Below, piece after piece: positions 36,600 to 47,700 of a stretch of DNA of 64,000 bases (position 1 is the stretch's first letter; every line of letters begins with the position of its first letter). The position numbers were made by a program, and so were the translations under genes. The stretch comes from G963692885 sp964658655. Lineage in GTDB: Bacteria > Acidobacteriota > Terriglobia > Terriglobales > Acidobacteriaceae. Below the pieces are notes generated by a model. That model ran no database searches, was not told the origin of the DNA, and worked only from the letters and a program-made list of their open reading frames with translations. Location of the stretch: assembly GCA_964658655.1 (NCBI GenBank), contig CAZZZL010000006.1, positions 88,702-152,701 of the forward strand, read 5' to 3'.

Positions 36600-38845
36600 T
36601 ACAAATCCTCGACGGCGGAGCTGCGATCCTCGATCGCTCGGACAGACTTTTCGTCACTGTAGACCATGACAGGCGTCTGGGCAGGAACATCCACCGTGAT
36701 CATTCCTGCTTCGATGTGCACAGGATGTTGCGAAGCCTTTTCTGTTGACAGAGACCGTGCGGTAATTGCGGCAGTGTTCCAATGTGGAGGAACTGGATAC
36801 TTAAGTCGACAGGCGGCCCGGGCATAAAATGCGACCCGGTTAGCATCGACGGGGCAGCTTGTGGAATCGTTGGTCGCGATGGTGTTGGAGTTCCAGCTTA
36901 CCTGGTACTGTGCATTTGCCGCATCCATGGTGATCTTTGATTGTGATTCCAGGTGCAGCGTGCGTTCCGATCCACTTGTGGCATACGACTCGACGTCGAG
37001 AGAGTGCAATTTATTGTAGGGGAGTACCACGAGATAGTAGTAGTCGGTGATGCTCTTACGATCGGTCTTGTGTTCGTACCAGACGCCCGGACGGCTATTC
37101 CAGAACAGGTTCTGCTGGATATGCAGACCTCCGCCTCCTGCCGAGCCAAAGATTGTTGATTTGCGATACACGATCGCGGTCAACGGAATTTGCTCTCCCC
37201 CCAGTGGAGATGGCTTTGGCTCCGGCCCATCCACCGAGAGCGCCAGTTTCCCAACCATTGGATAACGAAACTGCTCCGAACAAACGTTCACGCCACGCTT
37301 GCGAAACTCTTCGATGATCACCCACTTGCCGTCGACTAGATTTTTGTAGCCGCTTGCCGGATGCCTGGAATCCCAGTCATTGCGAATGGTGAACCAGGAC
37401 ATGGCATCGATGAGCATAGCGTGACGCAGCTTGTAGCGCTTCATCATCGCGTTGATTCGTTTGATCGCCCACCCTCCGAGTACATACTTGGCCATGCCGA
37501 CGATGTAAGAATCTTCACCGTCCCATGCGCGGCTCTTCCACACAGCGCCATTGGGCTCGCGTGCGATGAAGTCCAGGTTGAACTCCGGGCTGCTCTTGTA
37601 CGCATCGTCATAATTGACATTGACGCTGACGTTGGCATTCAGGCGGCGATTTTCGTCCATCAGCGCCATTAATTCTTCGTAGGTGCCAAGGCTTGCATTG
37701 ACGACGTCCTCGGATGGATAGCCCGTGTCCTGTCCGTCATAAACCCAGCCACTGATGTAGGCTACCTGCGGCGCGTAGTCCGTAAGTCTTGCGATGTCGC
37801 GGATCAGCTGCCGGCTTTGCGCAAACGTGGTGTGTGGCTCGGCATCAGTCTTATTCTTTCCGGCGATCATATAGAGGAACTTGTCGTCAAAGTAGGCGCT
37901 TGGTGTGCGCGGCATCCGATCGCGGAGAATCCGCGCTGCCGGAAACCACGGCACTGCCGGATCTTCTACTTTGTAGAAATCGAGGCGGCACGACGACTGC
38001 TGGCCAACCAGCAGGTTCGGCGTGTCCTGCGTCCCACAAACCGCGTCGCCGCCGTCGTTCATGTTGTAGCAACGGCCGCCATGCACACGGTGGACCTTGA
38101 TCGTGCCAATATGCGCCCTACGCGTGCCTTTTACCTCGACCACTGAGGTCTCGGTCGAATCCATGAAAGCAGTGACTTCCAGCAGGCAACCCACCCGCTC
38201 GGTGCCGACCGCACCCATCGGCAGTTGGATACTGATCCTGCCAAAGTTTTCGTCATCTTCGTAGTCGTATGGTTTGGCTTCTGCAAGTTTGACGAAGGAA
38301 CCGCCATCTCTGCCTTGTGCCAGCCATGCGGGTTGGTCTTTCTCCCGTACTGTTACGAGATCCGGCAGCGCCACTTCAATCAACTCATAACCCGGCTGCT
38401 CGACAACATCTTCCATGGTGACGATCAGCGAAGCCCCTTCGATCGCGTATCTCAGTGAGAACCTTGCCGAAAGACTCTGCTGCGAATTTACTTCATAGGT
38501 GAACACGACACTGGCGTCAGTGCGCTTGACGTCGGCGACCTTTAACGGCACCGTGGAATAGGCGCGGGGACGCATCTGGCAGAGGACTGCGGTGACTGCT
38601 TTGCCCACATCCTCACCCCACACGCGGGAGCCTGCAAATTCGTAGCAGAACGGCAGCCCGTCCACACTATCGAAGGTGACGGTGAGAAGGTTGGACTTTA
38701 GAAGAATGGGGTTGACGGGAAGGTGACGATCATCGGCGGATGCCGCGCTATCTGCAGGGCTGAAGATGTTTGTTGCAAAAGCTGGGAGAGTCTTTAATCC
38801 GCCCATCGCTCCAAGCGCAGCGATAAACTTTCTGCGAGCAATCAT
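36599..38845 (-). CDS. GH101/GH129-like glycosidase, Tat-exported
   Basis: About 748 residues. The start at 38845 is chosen because GGAGG sits upstream; it gives a twin-arginine-type signal (IARRKFIAALGAMGGLKTLPAFA). The N-terminal half is beta-rich. The middle holds VAYISGWVYDGQDTGYPSED, then SVNVNYDDAYKSSPEF, then HAMLIDAMSW, which resembles the pattern of endo-alpha-N-acetylgalactosaminidase relatives (GWxxxGxDxGxPD, then VNxxxxY, then an acidic strand). GH101 and GH129 act on GalNAc alpha-linked to Ser/Thr in O-glycoproteins. The assignment is by distant motif only; other barrel hydrolases remain possible. It is first of a two-gene coupled operon with the GH95 fucosidase and has the shared 14-bp motif about 80 bp upstream. 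Confidence 0.6.
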   Translation of the reverse strand: MIARRKFIAALGAMGGLKTLPAFATNIFSPADSAASADDRHLPVNPILLKSNLLTVTFDSVDGLPFCYEFAGSRVWGEDVGKAVTAVLCQMRPRAYSTVPLKVADVKRTDASVVFTYEVNSQQSLSARFSLRYAIEGASLIVTMEDVVEQPGYELIEVALPDLVTVREKDQPAWLAQGRDGGSFVKLAEAKPYDYEDDENFGRISIQLPMGAVGTERVGCLLEVTAFMDSTETSVVEVKGTRRAHIGTIKVHRVHGGRCYNMNDGGDAVCGTQDTPNLLVGQQSSCRLDFYKVEDPAVPWFPAARILRDRMPRTPSAYFDDKFLYMIAGKNKTDAEPHTTFAQSRQLIRDIARLTDYAPQVAYISGWVYDGQDTGYPSEDVVNASLGTYEELMALMDENRRLNANVSVNVNYDDAYKSSPEFNLDFIAREPNGAVWKSRAWDGEDSYIVGMAKYVLGGWAIKRINAMMKRYKLRHAMLIDAMSWFTIRNDWDSRHPASGYKNLVDGKWVIIEEFRKRGVNVCSEQFRYPMVGKLALSVDGPEPKPSPLGGEQIPLTAIVYRKSTIFGSAGGGGLHIQQNLFWNSRPGVWYEHKTDRKSITDYYYLVVLPYNKLHSLDVESYATSGSERTLHLESQSKITMDAANAQYQVSWNSNTIATNDSTSCPVDANRVAFYARAACRLKYPVPPHWNTAAITARSLSTEKASQHPVHIEAGMITVDVPAQTPVMVYSDEKSVRAIEDRSSAVEDL

Positions 38846-39294
38846 CGTTGACGCCCCTCCTGTGGTGTTACGAGAATTGTGTCTGCCGATGGATCGGACA
38901 TGCACGATAGCTAACGACTTTAACGATACAGTAAACGACCTTTAGGATGAAGCTAAAATGGATGGGTCAGGCTGAGCGAGGTTAAGGTATCGGTTGGAAA
39001 TTGAAACGACTCGCGGGGATCCTATCGCGGCGACCGCGTTGGTATCTTCACAACTAATCCAGTAACCGGGGCAGGATTTGTCGATGTTGCTTTCTTCAAG
39101 TACCGCGTTGAGCACTGATGCTTCTGAACCTGGTGCGGGCGTGCGCGGATCATGAATTTAAACGAGCACATCTTCAATGATATGAGCGATGGCATTCCTA
39201 TCAGGCGGAGAGCCTATCGCCGGCTCTCGTTGTTCGGTGTATGCTCGCCTTGCCGACTTTGCCCCTAAGAGCGAGGTTCGGGCAGCGAGAGCCC
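38846..39294. other. intergenic stretch with control sites
   Basis: Holds the leftward promoter of the GH101-like/GH95 operon, a CTAACG-rich patch (38909-38926) and the 14-bp motif at 38924-38937. The rest, to 39294, shows nothing recognisable. Confidence 0.45.
38924..38937. promoter_or_regulatory. 14-bp motif shared with 8079-8092 and 17505-17518
   Basis: CGATACAGTAAACG on the plus strand (CGTTTACTGTATCG in the direction of the operon). It is about 80 bp upstream of the GH101-like start, next to a GCTAACG half-site at 38910-38916. Confidence 0.45.
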
Positions 39295-39921
39295 ATGACC
39301 GTTTACGACTTGATCTTTGTCCTTCTATTCCTTGGATCCGTAGTAAGCCTATTTCTCAGCGCTTTACTGAGGGGAAAACCCGGCTCGAGAAACATTCTGG
39401 CTGGACTTGCTTCGGTATGGGTTGTCTATTTCGGCATCCTGCTCGTGACTGATGTTCTCAGCTCGCAGAAAGTGTTTAAGATCGGCGAGGAGCAGTGTTT
39501 TGACGAAATGTGTTTCGCTGTCGTCGGCGTGCAAGCGATGCCTAATCAAGGTTTTCATGCGTCAGCTGCCGCCCCAAGTATGCTCTACGTCGTCAAGATT
39601 CGGGTAGCCAGTCATTCACGCGGTCGTGCGCAAGCGGAAGGCGGTCTGCGAGGGCGGCTGTATGACAATGATAAGTACATCGATGTCTCTGAGCCTGCAC
39701 AAAAGGCATACGACTCGCAATATGGTGGCAGTCCAAAGCTAACGCAGAAAATCGGTCCCGGGGAGAGCATAGTTTGCAATCTTGTCTTCGATGTGCCACA
39801 AGGATTGATGCAGCACTCCGCACTTACTCTGGATCACGGCTTTACACCGGGCTACTTTGTCATCGGAGAAAGCCCTTTCTTTCACAAACCGGACATTCAT
39901 CAACTTCCGTCTGTCCAGTAG
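39295..39921 (+). CDS. membrane-anchored protein of unknown function
   Basis: About 208 residues from the ATG at 39295 (the frame is open from 39241). Two hydrophobic helices (LIFVLLFLGSVVSLFLSALL and ILAGLASVWVVYFGILLVTD) are followed by a soluble domain of about 150 residues that should lie outside the membrane, with a Cys pair (EEQCFDEMCFAV) and a beta-strand pattern (MLYVVKIRVASHSRGRAQ, GESIVCNLVFDVPQG) like a DUF4352-type immunoglobulin fold. I do not recognise the family. No operon partner is evident; the next gene is convergent. Confidence 0.55.
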   Translation: MTVYDLIFVLLFLGSVVSLFLSALLRGKPGSRNILAGLASVWVVYFGILLVTDVLSSQKVFKIGEEQCFDEMCFAVVGVQAMPNQGFHASAAAPSMLYVVKIRVASHSRGRAQAEGGLRGRLYDNDKYIDVSEPAQKAYDSQYGGSPKLTQKIGPGESIVCNLVFDVPQGLMQHSALTLDHGFTPGYFVIGESPFFHKPDIHQLPSVQ

Positions 39922-39934
39922 TGAGAGTTCGAAC

Positions 39935-40360
39935 TTACGAAGTCGCAGAAACGCTGACCATCCAATGAACACCGAACTTATCTGTGCACATGCCGAACAG
40001 AGGCGACCAGAAGGTTGAGGATAGCGGCATCATGACACTGCCGCCTTCACTTAGCGCGGTAAAGAGACGCTTCACCTCTGATTCATCGGGATCATCGACC
40101 GAGATATCAAACCCGCCAAAAGGTTTGCCATGTCCGGAAGGCGCATCCGCTCCCATCAGTGTGATGTTTCCCAGCTGCATGGCTGTGTGCATGATTAAGT
40201 CATTGGCTCCTTCCGGGCACGGAATTTCAGGAGGAGCTTCGCCCCACTTCATCGTTATCAGCCGCTTTGTATGGAAGACAGTCTCATAGAAGGCGAACGC
40301 CGCGTCACAGCTACCGGTAAATCCAAGGTGCACGTTTGTGTTCATCCTGGCTCTCTTCAT
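39935..40360 (-). CDS. VOC/PhnB-like (glyoxalase-fold) protein
   Basis: 141 residues, one vicinal-oxygen-chelate domain of the PhnB type: HLGFTGSCDAAFAFYETVF at the N-terminus, then NDLIMHTAMQLGNITLMGAD and FGMCTDKFGVHWMVS at the end. PhnB-type proteins are small, often without a proven reaction. The second Met at 40345 is also a plausible start. The last 25 bases of the gene are duplicated at 41038-41062, showing a past duplication in the degraded region to the right. Confidence 0.85.
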   Translation of the reverse strand: MKRARMNTNVHLGFTGSCDAAFAFYETVFHTKRLITMKWGEAPPEIPCPEGANDLIMHTAMQLGNITLMGADAPSGHGKPFGGFDISVDDPDESEVKRLFTALSEGGSVMMPLSSTFWSPLFGMCTDKFGVHWMVSVSATS

Positions 40361-40459
40361 TCCTTCGCAGTCCTGCCTACAGGCAGTCCCGCTTTGGGCT
40401 TAATGCGTTCGAGTGCACGTTAGCTCGAGGTATTTTGGACGTGCGAGTACAGAGTCAAT

Positions 40460-40747
40460 TCATTCACCATGATGTCCTCGATCTTGGGGCGACGCATAGA
40501 AGCGCGCGATGGTCTCCTGGGTGAGTTTGACACCAATAGCTTGTTCAATCAGTTCGGCAATTTGATCGTCCGTCTTGCCTTTGGCGCGGAGTTGTTCGAT
40601 CTCGTCGCTAATCATTCCGATAAAGGCAGGGATAGGAAACTGCTCAGGGGCAAGCCCAAGAGCCTTACGCAGCGCCGTCTGTGCGGTAGCCGCCTGCTGG
40701 CCTGTGAACGTCGGATTGTTGTCTGGCATATTGTCTATTGCATCCAT
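40460..40747 (-). CDS. small conserved protein, unknown function
   Basis: 95 residues, acidic and helical: IGMISDEIEQLRAKGKTDDQ and IAELIEQAIGVKLTQETIARFYA. The pattern (EIxxLRxxGxTDxxIAxLI, then IxxFYA) looks like the small helical proteins found near mobile genes and in acidobacterial genomes. No catalytic motif. It lies about 100 bp from the VOC gene, same strand. Confidence 0.6.
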   Translation of the reverse strand: MDAIDNMPDNNPTFTGQQAATAQTALRKALGLAPEQFPIPAFIGMISDEIEQLRAKGKTDDQIAELIEQAIGVKLTQETIARFYASPQDRGHHGE

Positions 40748-41777
40748 TGACAGAATTTGAGACTTGGTAACAATATCTGCTTTTGGAGCGCAATTTCAAC
40801 GCCATATTCCTGCGCTGGCCATCCACCTATAAACCGCTTTTCTGAAGCAGGCTGCTCTTCAATCAATTCACTTTCCATTCATCGCGGACAAACGCCATTG
40901 TAGGCTTGTTTGTGTTGAATGGATCGAATAGCGTGGCCTACTGTTAACGGATTGGGATAGTGGAAATTATCGAGGGCCCGGTCGCGAAGCGGTCTTTAGG
41001 ATTCTGCTCGGGGTTCAAAAACTGAAGATTTTATGCTCACCGAACTTATCTGTGCACATGCCTAACAACGGTGCCGGTTTTCCTTACCCGTAGAAACATT
41101 CTATTACCAGTAGAATCCCACAACCTTTTGCAGGGCGAAATGCCACAATTTTGCCTTGTTGCTGATGCATTCGCTGTCGACGATGCAGTGCTGCGATTTC
41201 ATGATGAGCCACATCGGCTTGTCGCTGTGATCCGCCGGACTTCGGAATCTGCCGATCTCATCCTCTATCAGAAAACTGGCTAGCCTAGCACCGCCAATAT
41301 TGAACGGCGCCGAAGCAGGGAACCGCGCGAAAGCCAGTCTGGAACGTCAGCGGAGTATTAAAGCCGAACGGAACATAAAGGGGACCTCTGCACAACATTT
41401 AACAGGCGGTAGTGTGAGTTTCCGACTGGAAGCATCAGTGCCCAGGTTATGTCTTCGAAGAAGCGAAGAAGAGACGCAGGTGGTACAGAATACCGGCCTC
41501 TTACCAAAGCAGATTTACCCGCTCCGACTATGCAGAGCACGTCTTCAACGTGAGTTGCAGGTTAGCCCGCCTGTCCAGTTCCACACTTGCGAGCTATCTG
41601 GACTGTGCGCTAGACCTTCACACGTCATCGAGAAGGAAAGCTGACGGTCACGCATACGAAACACACTGGTAACCGGATGTACGACTTAAGTGTTATTCGA
41701 AACTCCTTGTTCGGGCTATTCAAGGGTTTATTTTGAGTGACTTACATTGAAAGTCGCTACAACCGGAGTTACTTTTT
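40748..41777. other. about 1 kb of degraded, gene-poor DNA
   Basis: Holds the duplicated VOC end at 41038-41062. A 70-residue open frame (41071-41283) and a 114-residue one (41300-41644) have no recognisable family. This is probably decayed sequence. The last ~60 bases hold the promoter and the GGAG of the giant gene. Confidence 0.5.
41038..41062. repeat. 25-bp copy of the VOC gene 3' end
   Basis: An exact 25-base match to 39970-39994, which encodes the TDKFGV part near the VOC protein C-terminus. The copy keeps the same orientation. It marks the remains of a duplicated gene or a recombination scar. Confidence 0.7.
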
Positions 41778-44700
41778 ATGCCCAGCCAAACCTCTGCCCA
41801 GTCAATGTCTTTGCTCTCCAGCAAACCTGTCGCCGCGCTATCCAATGGAAAGTTGAATTTCCGAAGGCTGGGAACGCTTTTAGCTGCTATAGGCCTCTCC
41901 ACTTTGTCCGCAGCGGCCCAGAATTTGACAATCGTACCAACGATCAGCACCATCGCGGGAAACGGCAGCGCGACATTTTCTGGTGCGGGTGGCCCGGCGA
42001 CGTCCGCAGGCCTGGGCTCGAACGCGACCCATAATGCAGTGGTCGACGGCTATGGCAATACCTATCTGGCACTGTTTTCGCAAAACAGGGTCGTCAAGAT
42101 TGATGCCAATACTGGCATCCTCACCGTTTTCGCCGGTACGGGGGCGGCATCGTCTACCGGCAATGGTGGACCGGCTGCAAGCGCCACCATTAATGGACCT
42201 GCGGGCATGGTGCTTTCTCCGCAGGGAGTACTTTATATCGCCGATGCGAATGATAATTGCGTCCGGACTGTGGATATAACTACGAACATCATCAACACAT
42301 ACGCAGGTGTGTGTGGAAGCGCCGGATTCTCCGGGGATGGCGGACCAGCAACCTCCGCTAAGTTCAATCATGCGGACGGATTCGGACTGGATACAGCTGG
42401 CAATCTCTATATCAACGATGTGGATAACTTCCGCATTCGTCGGGTCGATGCCACTACCCATATCGTCACAACAGTTGTTGGAACGGGTGTAAGTGGGTTC
42501 AGCGGTGATGGAGGTCCTGCTACTGCCGCAAAGATCACGGAACCGTACACGGTCGGTCTTGATACGCAGGGCAACCTCTACTTTGGCGATAATATGAACA
42601 ACCGGGTTCGCAAGGTTACAGCTGCCACCGGTGTCATCTCGACGATCGCGGGAACCGGAGTCGCAGGATTCTCGGGTGACGGAGGACCTGCCACCTCTGC
42701 ACAAATTAATACCAATGCGTTCGGCCCAGGCATTGCAGTAGATGCCGCGGGAGATGTCTATATCAATGATTACAACAATAACCGAATCAGGAAAATCACC
42801 TCGGCCACCGGAATCATTACAACGATCGTAGGTACTGGTACTTCGGGCTTTTCCGGCGACGGCGGTCCTGCCACATCTGCTCAACTTAATACACCCAAGC
42901 GGGTCGGCTTTGATACTGTTCGTGGCCAGCTCCTGGTATCCGATACTGGCAACAATCGTCTGCGGCGCCTGATGACGATTCCGTTGACCTTCCCGCCAAC
43001 GCAGGTGGGAAGTTCCAGTGCAACCGAGTACTACTATTTGCAGACGACTGCCGGCGTTTCGATCAGCAGCATAACGATCCCACAGTCCCAGGGTGGTATC
43101 CAGGAATTCAAACTCGGTTCCATTACCGGCTGCACGGTAGACGGCACCACGGTCAATCCGGCGGGCACAGTCTGCAAGGTGGCGGTGACGTTCAGCCCGG
43201 CCTACAGTGGTAGCCGCCAAGTGGCGGTGCATGCAGTCACGAGCACTGGCTCGATCAATTTTTCGATGCAGGGCACGGGGCTGGCGCCCCAGGTTCTAGT
43301 CTATCCGGGAAACATCTCCACGTTTGCGGGCACCGGTACCGCGGGTGCTTCCGGCGATGGTGGCACGGCGACATCGGCACTGTTGACTGCGCCCAGCAAG
43401 TCGGTGGTTGATGCCTTTGGCAATCTGTACATTGCTGAACCTGCGGACAACCGTGTCCGCAAGGTCGCTGCCGGTACCGGGGTCATCACTACGCTAGCGG
43501 GCACTGGCGCCGCATGCTCATCGCCCACGTCAGCCTGTGGAGATGGTGGAGCTGCCACGTCTGCGACCTTGCTGAATCCGACCGGGGTTGCGATTGACGG
43601 AGGAGGGAATGTCTACATCGCTGACAGCGGTGACTCCCGTATTCGTGTTGTGAACCAGGCAAGTGGAACGATCAGCACCTTTGCCGGAACCGGCGTTGCA
43701 GGCTACACCGGCGATAACGGTCTAGCGCTCGCTGCGACCTTCAGCAATCCTACGGCCCTGACCATCGATTCGAACGGCACCGTATATGTAGTCGATGCCG
43801 GAAACAACGCCATACGTCGTATCGCGATCGGGACCAACATTGTAAGCACGGTAGCGGGCAATGGAACATCCTGCAGTTCGCCGACGAATGCCTGCGGGGA
43901 TGGGGGGCAGGCATCTGCCGCAAATCTCAATTCTCCCTCCGACATTGCAGTAGACGCAGCAGAGAATCTGTATATCGCGGATACGGGAGATAACCGGATC
44001 CGCTTCGTTTCCGCGCTGAATGGCACGATCAGCACAGTGGCTGGATCCGGAAGTGCGGGATTCAGCGGTGACGGCGGAAGCGCCACGAGCGCCTCGCTGG
44101 ATGCACCCGGCGGTCTGCTCCTCGACGGTGCGAACGATCTCTTCATCGCCGATTCCGCCAACAATGTCATTCGCCTGGTCAACAGTGCGACGGGGACGAT
44201 TCAGACAATTGCAGGAAACACGACAGCCTGCTCGCCCTCAACTGGCAGCTGTGGAGACGCTGGCTTATCGACCAGCGCGATGCTGAGTGCCCCGGCGGGC
44301 ATTGCCATCGATTCACAGTCAAACCTCTACATCACTGATACGGGTGACAACCGCATTCGTAAAGTAAGTGGTACGGCAGCAACTTTAGCGTTCACGGCGA
44401 CACCCGTCAATTCAACCAGCTCAGACAGTCCAAGGACGATCACCCTACTGGACGCCGGCAATGAGGCCCTGACTTTTCCTGCGCCAACCTCCGGCACCGA
44501 TCCGGCGATTTCGGCACAATTCAGTCTGAGTAACTCCAGCACTTGCCCGAATCTGTCGTCAGGCTCTTCGCCGCAGACGCTGGCGTCCGGGGCATCGTGC
44601 ACCTATGTGGTCAGCTTCACACCAACGACCGCCGGCGCGGTCAACGGCACCCTGGCCGTCACGGACAGTGCCTTGAATGCGGCGTCGCCGAGCTATGCAA

Positions 44701-47700
44701 CGCAAACAATTACGTTAAATGGTACCGGCACCAAGGATAATCCAACGGCTGCGTTGACAACCTCCAACGCAGCACCGGTTAATGGCCAGACCGTTACGCT
44801 GACGGATACGATTTCTATTATTGGCGGCGTCGCACCAACCGGAACGGTGACTTTCTATAACGGGTCTACCGCTATCGGCACCGGGACGATCAACGCGTCG
44901 GGCATCGCAACTCTAACGACCGCATCGCTACCGGTCGGCAGCGACTCGATCACCGCAGTGTATGGAGGAGACAACAACTACGCCTCGATCACTGCCGGGC
45001 CGATCACCGAGACTGTGAGTCCGATGCTGATGGTTACCAGCACACTAACGACCTCAAATGCTACTCCAGCATTCGGTGCGCAGGTAACATTTACGGATAC
45101 GCTGGTGAGCGCCGGCGGTGTGCAGCCTACCGGCACCGTGATTTTCTACAGCGGGTCAACATCGCTCGGCTCTGCCACGGTACCAGCCTCTGGCGTCGTC
45201 ACGTTCAGCACATCGATGCTGTTGAATGGCACCGACTCAATTACTGCTGTCTATCAGGGCGATATCAACTACGCGCAGTCGACCTCAAACGTGGTCACGG
45301 AGACGGTTGGCAGTTCGGAAACTGTCGCCTCTACTGCCACCCTGACTTCGTCCGTTAACCCGAGCAGTTATGGTCAGAGCACCACGCTGACTTCCACTGT
45401 GGCCTCAACGAATGGCGGCGCAACACCTACCGGCACGGTGAGCTTCTACACCCCAGGCACGCCTACGGTTGTTAATCTGCAGGCCACGGGTACTTCCACC
45501 ACGCTTTCACAAACCTTGAACCTGGCAGCCGGAACCTATTCGGTTTCCATCCTCGGTGCGAATAATGGCGGCCTCTACAACGGCTGGAACCCGGCGAGTA
45601 ATCCGACAACCAATAATCGCTGGACCGACCGCTACGGTCTTGAGCTGTGCACGAGTTGTGCCGCCACGGTGAACGACATGGCAGGTGATCCGGGCACAAG
45701 CACTGACGTTCAGGCATTGGCCGCCTTCCAGACAGCAGCGACACTCAACGACACATTTACCTCGCGCCAGCAGGGTCAGACTGTCAACAATCCCTACACC
45801 TTCACGCTGACATCTCCGCAAAGCGTTTCCTTTTATGTCCCGGACGGTACCTTCGTCAACGGAGTCTTTACGGTCACGTCCTCTTTTGCTGACGATAGCG
45901 GCGGACTTTCGCTTGCGGTCACACCACTGACATCACTCGGCTCCGGTACGCTCGACGGCAGCGGGACTGCCACTCTTGCCATCAGCACGCTCCCTATCGG
46001 TACCGATCCGATCGTGGCGGTTTACTCCGGTGACAGCACATATGTGCCCTCCTCCTCCGCTACTCTCAACCAGGTCGTGACCAGGATCACAGGCACCGAC
46101 GTGCTGACGACTTCCAACGCGAGCCCCATGCTCGGCCAGGCCGTAACATTCACCGACACGCTACCCACGGTAAATGGAGTGATACCGACAGGCATCGTCA
46201 CTTTCTACAATGGGAGCACACTACTCGGTACCGGCACCATTGCGAACGGCGTGGCGACTCTGACCACCAGCAGCCTGCCGGTGGGAACGGACAGCATCAC
46301 GGCGGTGTATGGCGGCGATAGCAACTTTGCTGGTTCCACCTCCAATGCAGTCATAGAGAACGTAGCGAAGTCTTCGTCCGTCGATACTCTGACGACCTCC
46401 AATGCTTCACCCACCTTTGGTCAGTCAGTAACCTTTACGGACACGATCCCCGTAATCGGCGGCATCGCACCAACGGGCACGGTAACGTTTTACAACGGTA
46501 CGACTGCCATTGGCAGTGGTACGGTCAGCGCAAGCGGCATCGCTACCCTGGCGACCGCAGCCCTTCCGGCCGGCGCCGACTCGATCACAGCCGTCTACGG
46601 TGGCGATAGTAATTACGCCTCGGTGACCTCCAATGCGGTGATCGAGACTGTCGGAAAGGCAACAACTGTCCTGGCGGCGCCCACCGTTATCCCGGCAAAT
46701 ATGTCTTATGGATCATCCGTGACCATCTCGCTGATGGTGCCGGCCAATGAAACGGGAACAGTCACTTTCTATTCCGGCACGACCGTCCTGGGAACTGCGA
46801 CAATCAGCAATGGCGTTGCAACGATTGTCACTACAGCCCTGCCCGCCGGCACCGACTCCATTACCGGTCAGACGAGCGGTGATGCGAACTACAATCCGGC
46901 AATAAGCCCGGCCACGACTGATGTGGTCAGCAAGATCACTAATGCGATCCCGGCGCCGGCCGTGTCTCCTCTGAACGCACCCTACGGGACTTCCGTGACC
47001 ATCACGGAAACCTTGCCGGCTGATGAGACGGGCACGGTGACCTTCCTGAACGGGACTACGGTCCTTGGGACTGGAACAATTGTGAATGGTGTCGCAACCA
47101 TCACGACTACCGCCCTGCCTGCAGGTACGGATTCGATCACCGCACAGACGAGCGGTGACGGCGATTACAACTCGGCGACCAGTCCCGCAACAACAGACCA
47201 CGTGGGCAAGTCGACTTCGAGCCTTGCTGCGCCTGTAGTGAACCCGCCGAACTCGCCCTATGGCACCACCGTGACCATCACCGAGGCAGTGCCGTCCGAT
47301 GAGACGGGAACGGTAACGTTCTATGTCGGGACTACTGCGTTAGGCACCGCTACTATCAGCAATGGCACTGCCGTATTAACGACCTCTGCTCTTCCTGCAG
47401 GGACGGACTCGATTACTGCGCAGACCAGCGGCGACAGCAACTACGGCGCAGCTACCAGCCCGGCAACGATCGACCAGGTGGCTAAGGTGACCGTCACGGA
47501 CATGCTGACCACCTCGAATGCGTCACCTACCTTCGGCCAGTCCGTTACCTTCACCAACACGATTCCAACAGTGAACGGTACTACGCCGACCGGTACAGTA
47601 ACGTTCTACAGCGGCACAACCGTATTGGGTACAGGCGCATTGAATTCTCAGGGTGTCGCAACCTTGACGACAATGGCGCTGCCGGTTGGCATCGACTCGA

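Noticed and set aside
41071..41644. Two short plus-strand frames before the giant gene
   Set aside because: No recognisable family, atypical composition, no supported starts; they are probably decayed sequence.
41880..43232. 450-codon open frame opposite the giant repeat gene
   Set aside because: It mirrors the NHL-repeat region, which has a biased composition; such antisense frames arise from repeat codon bias.
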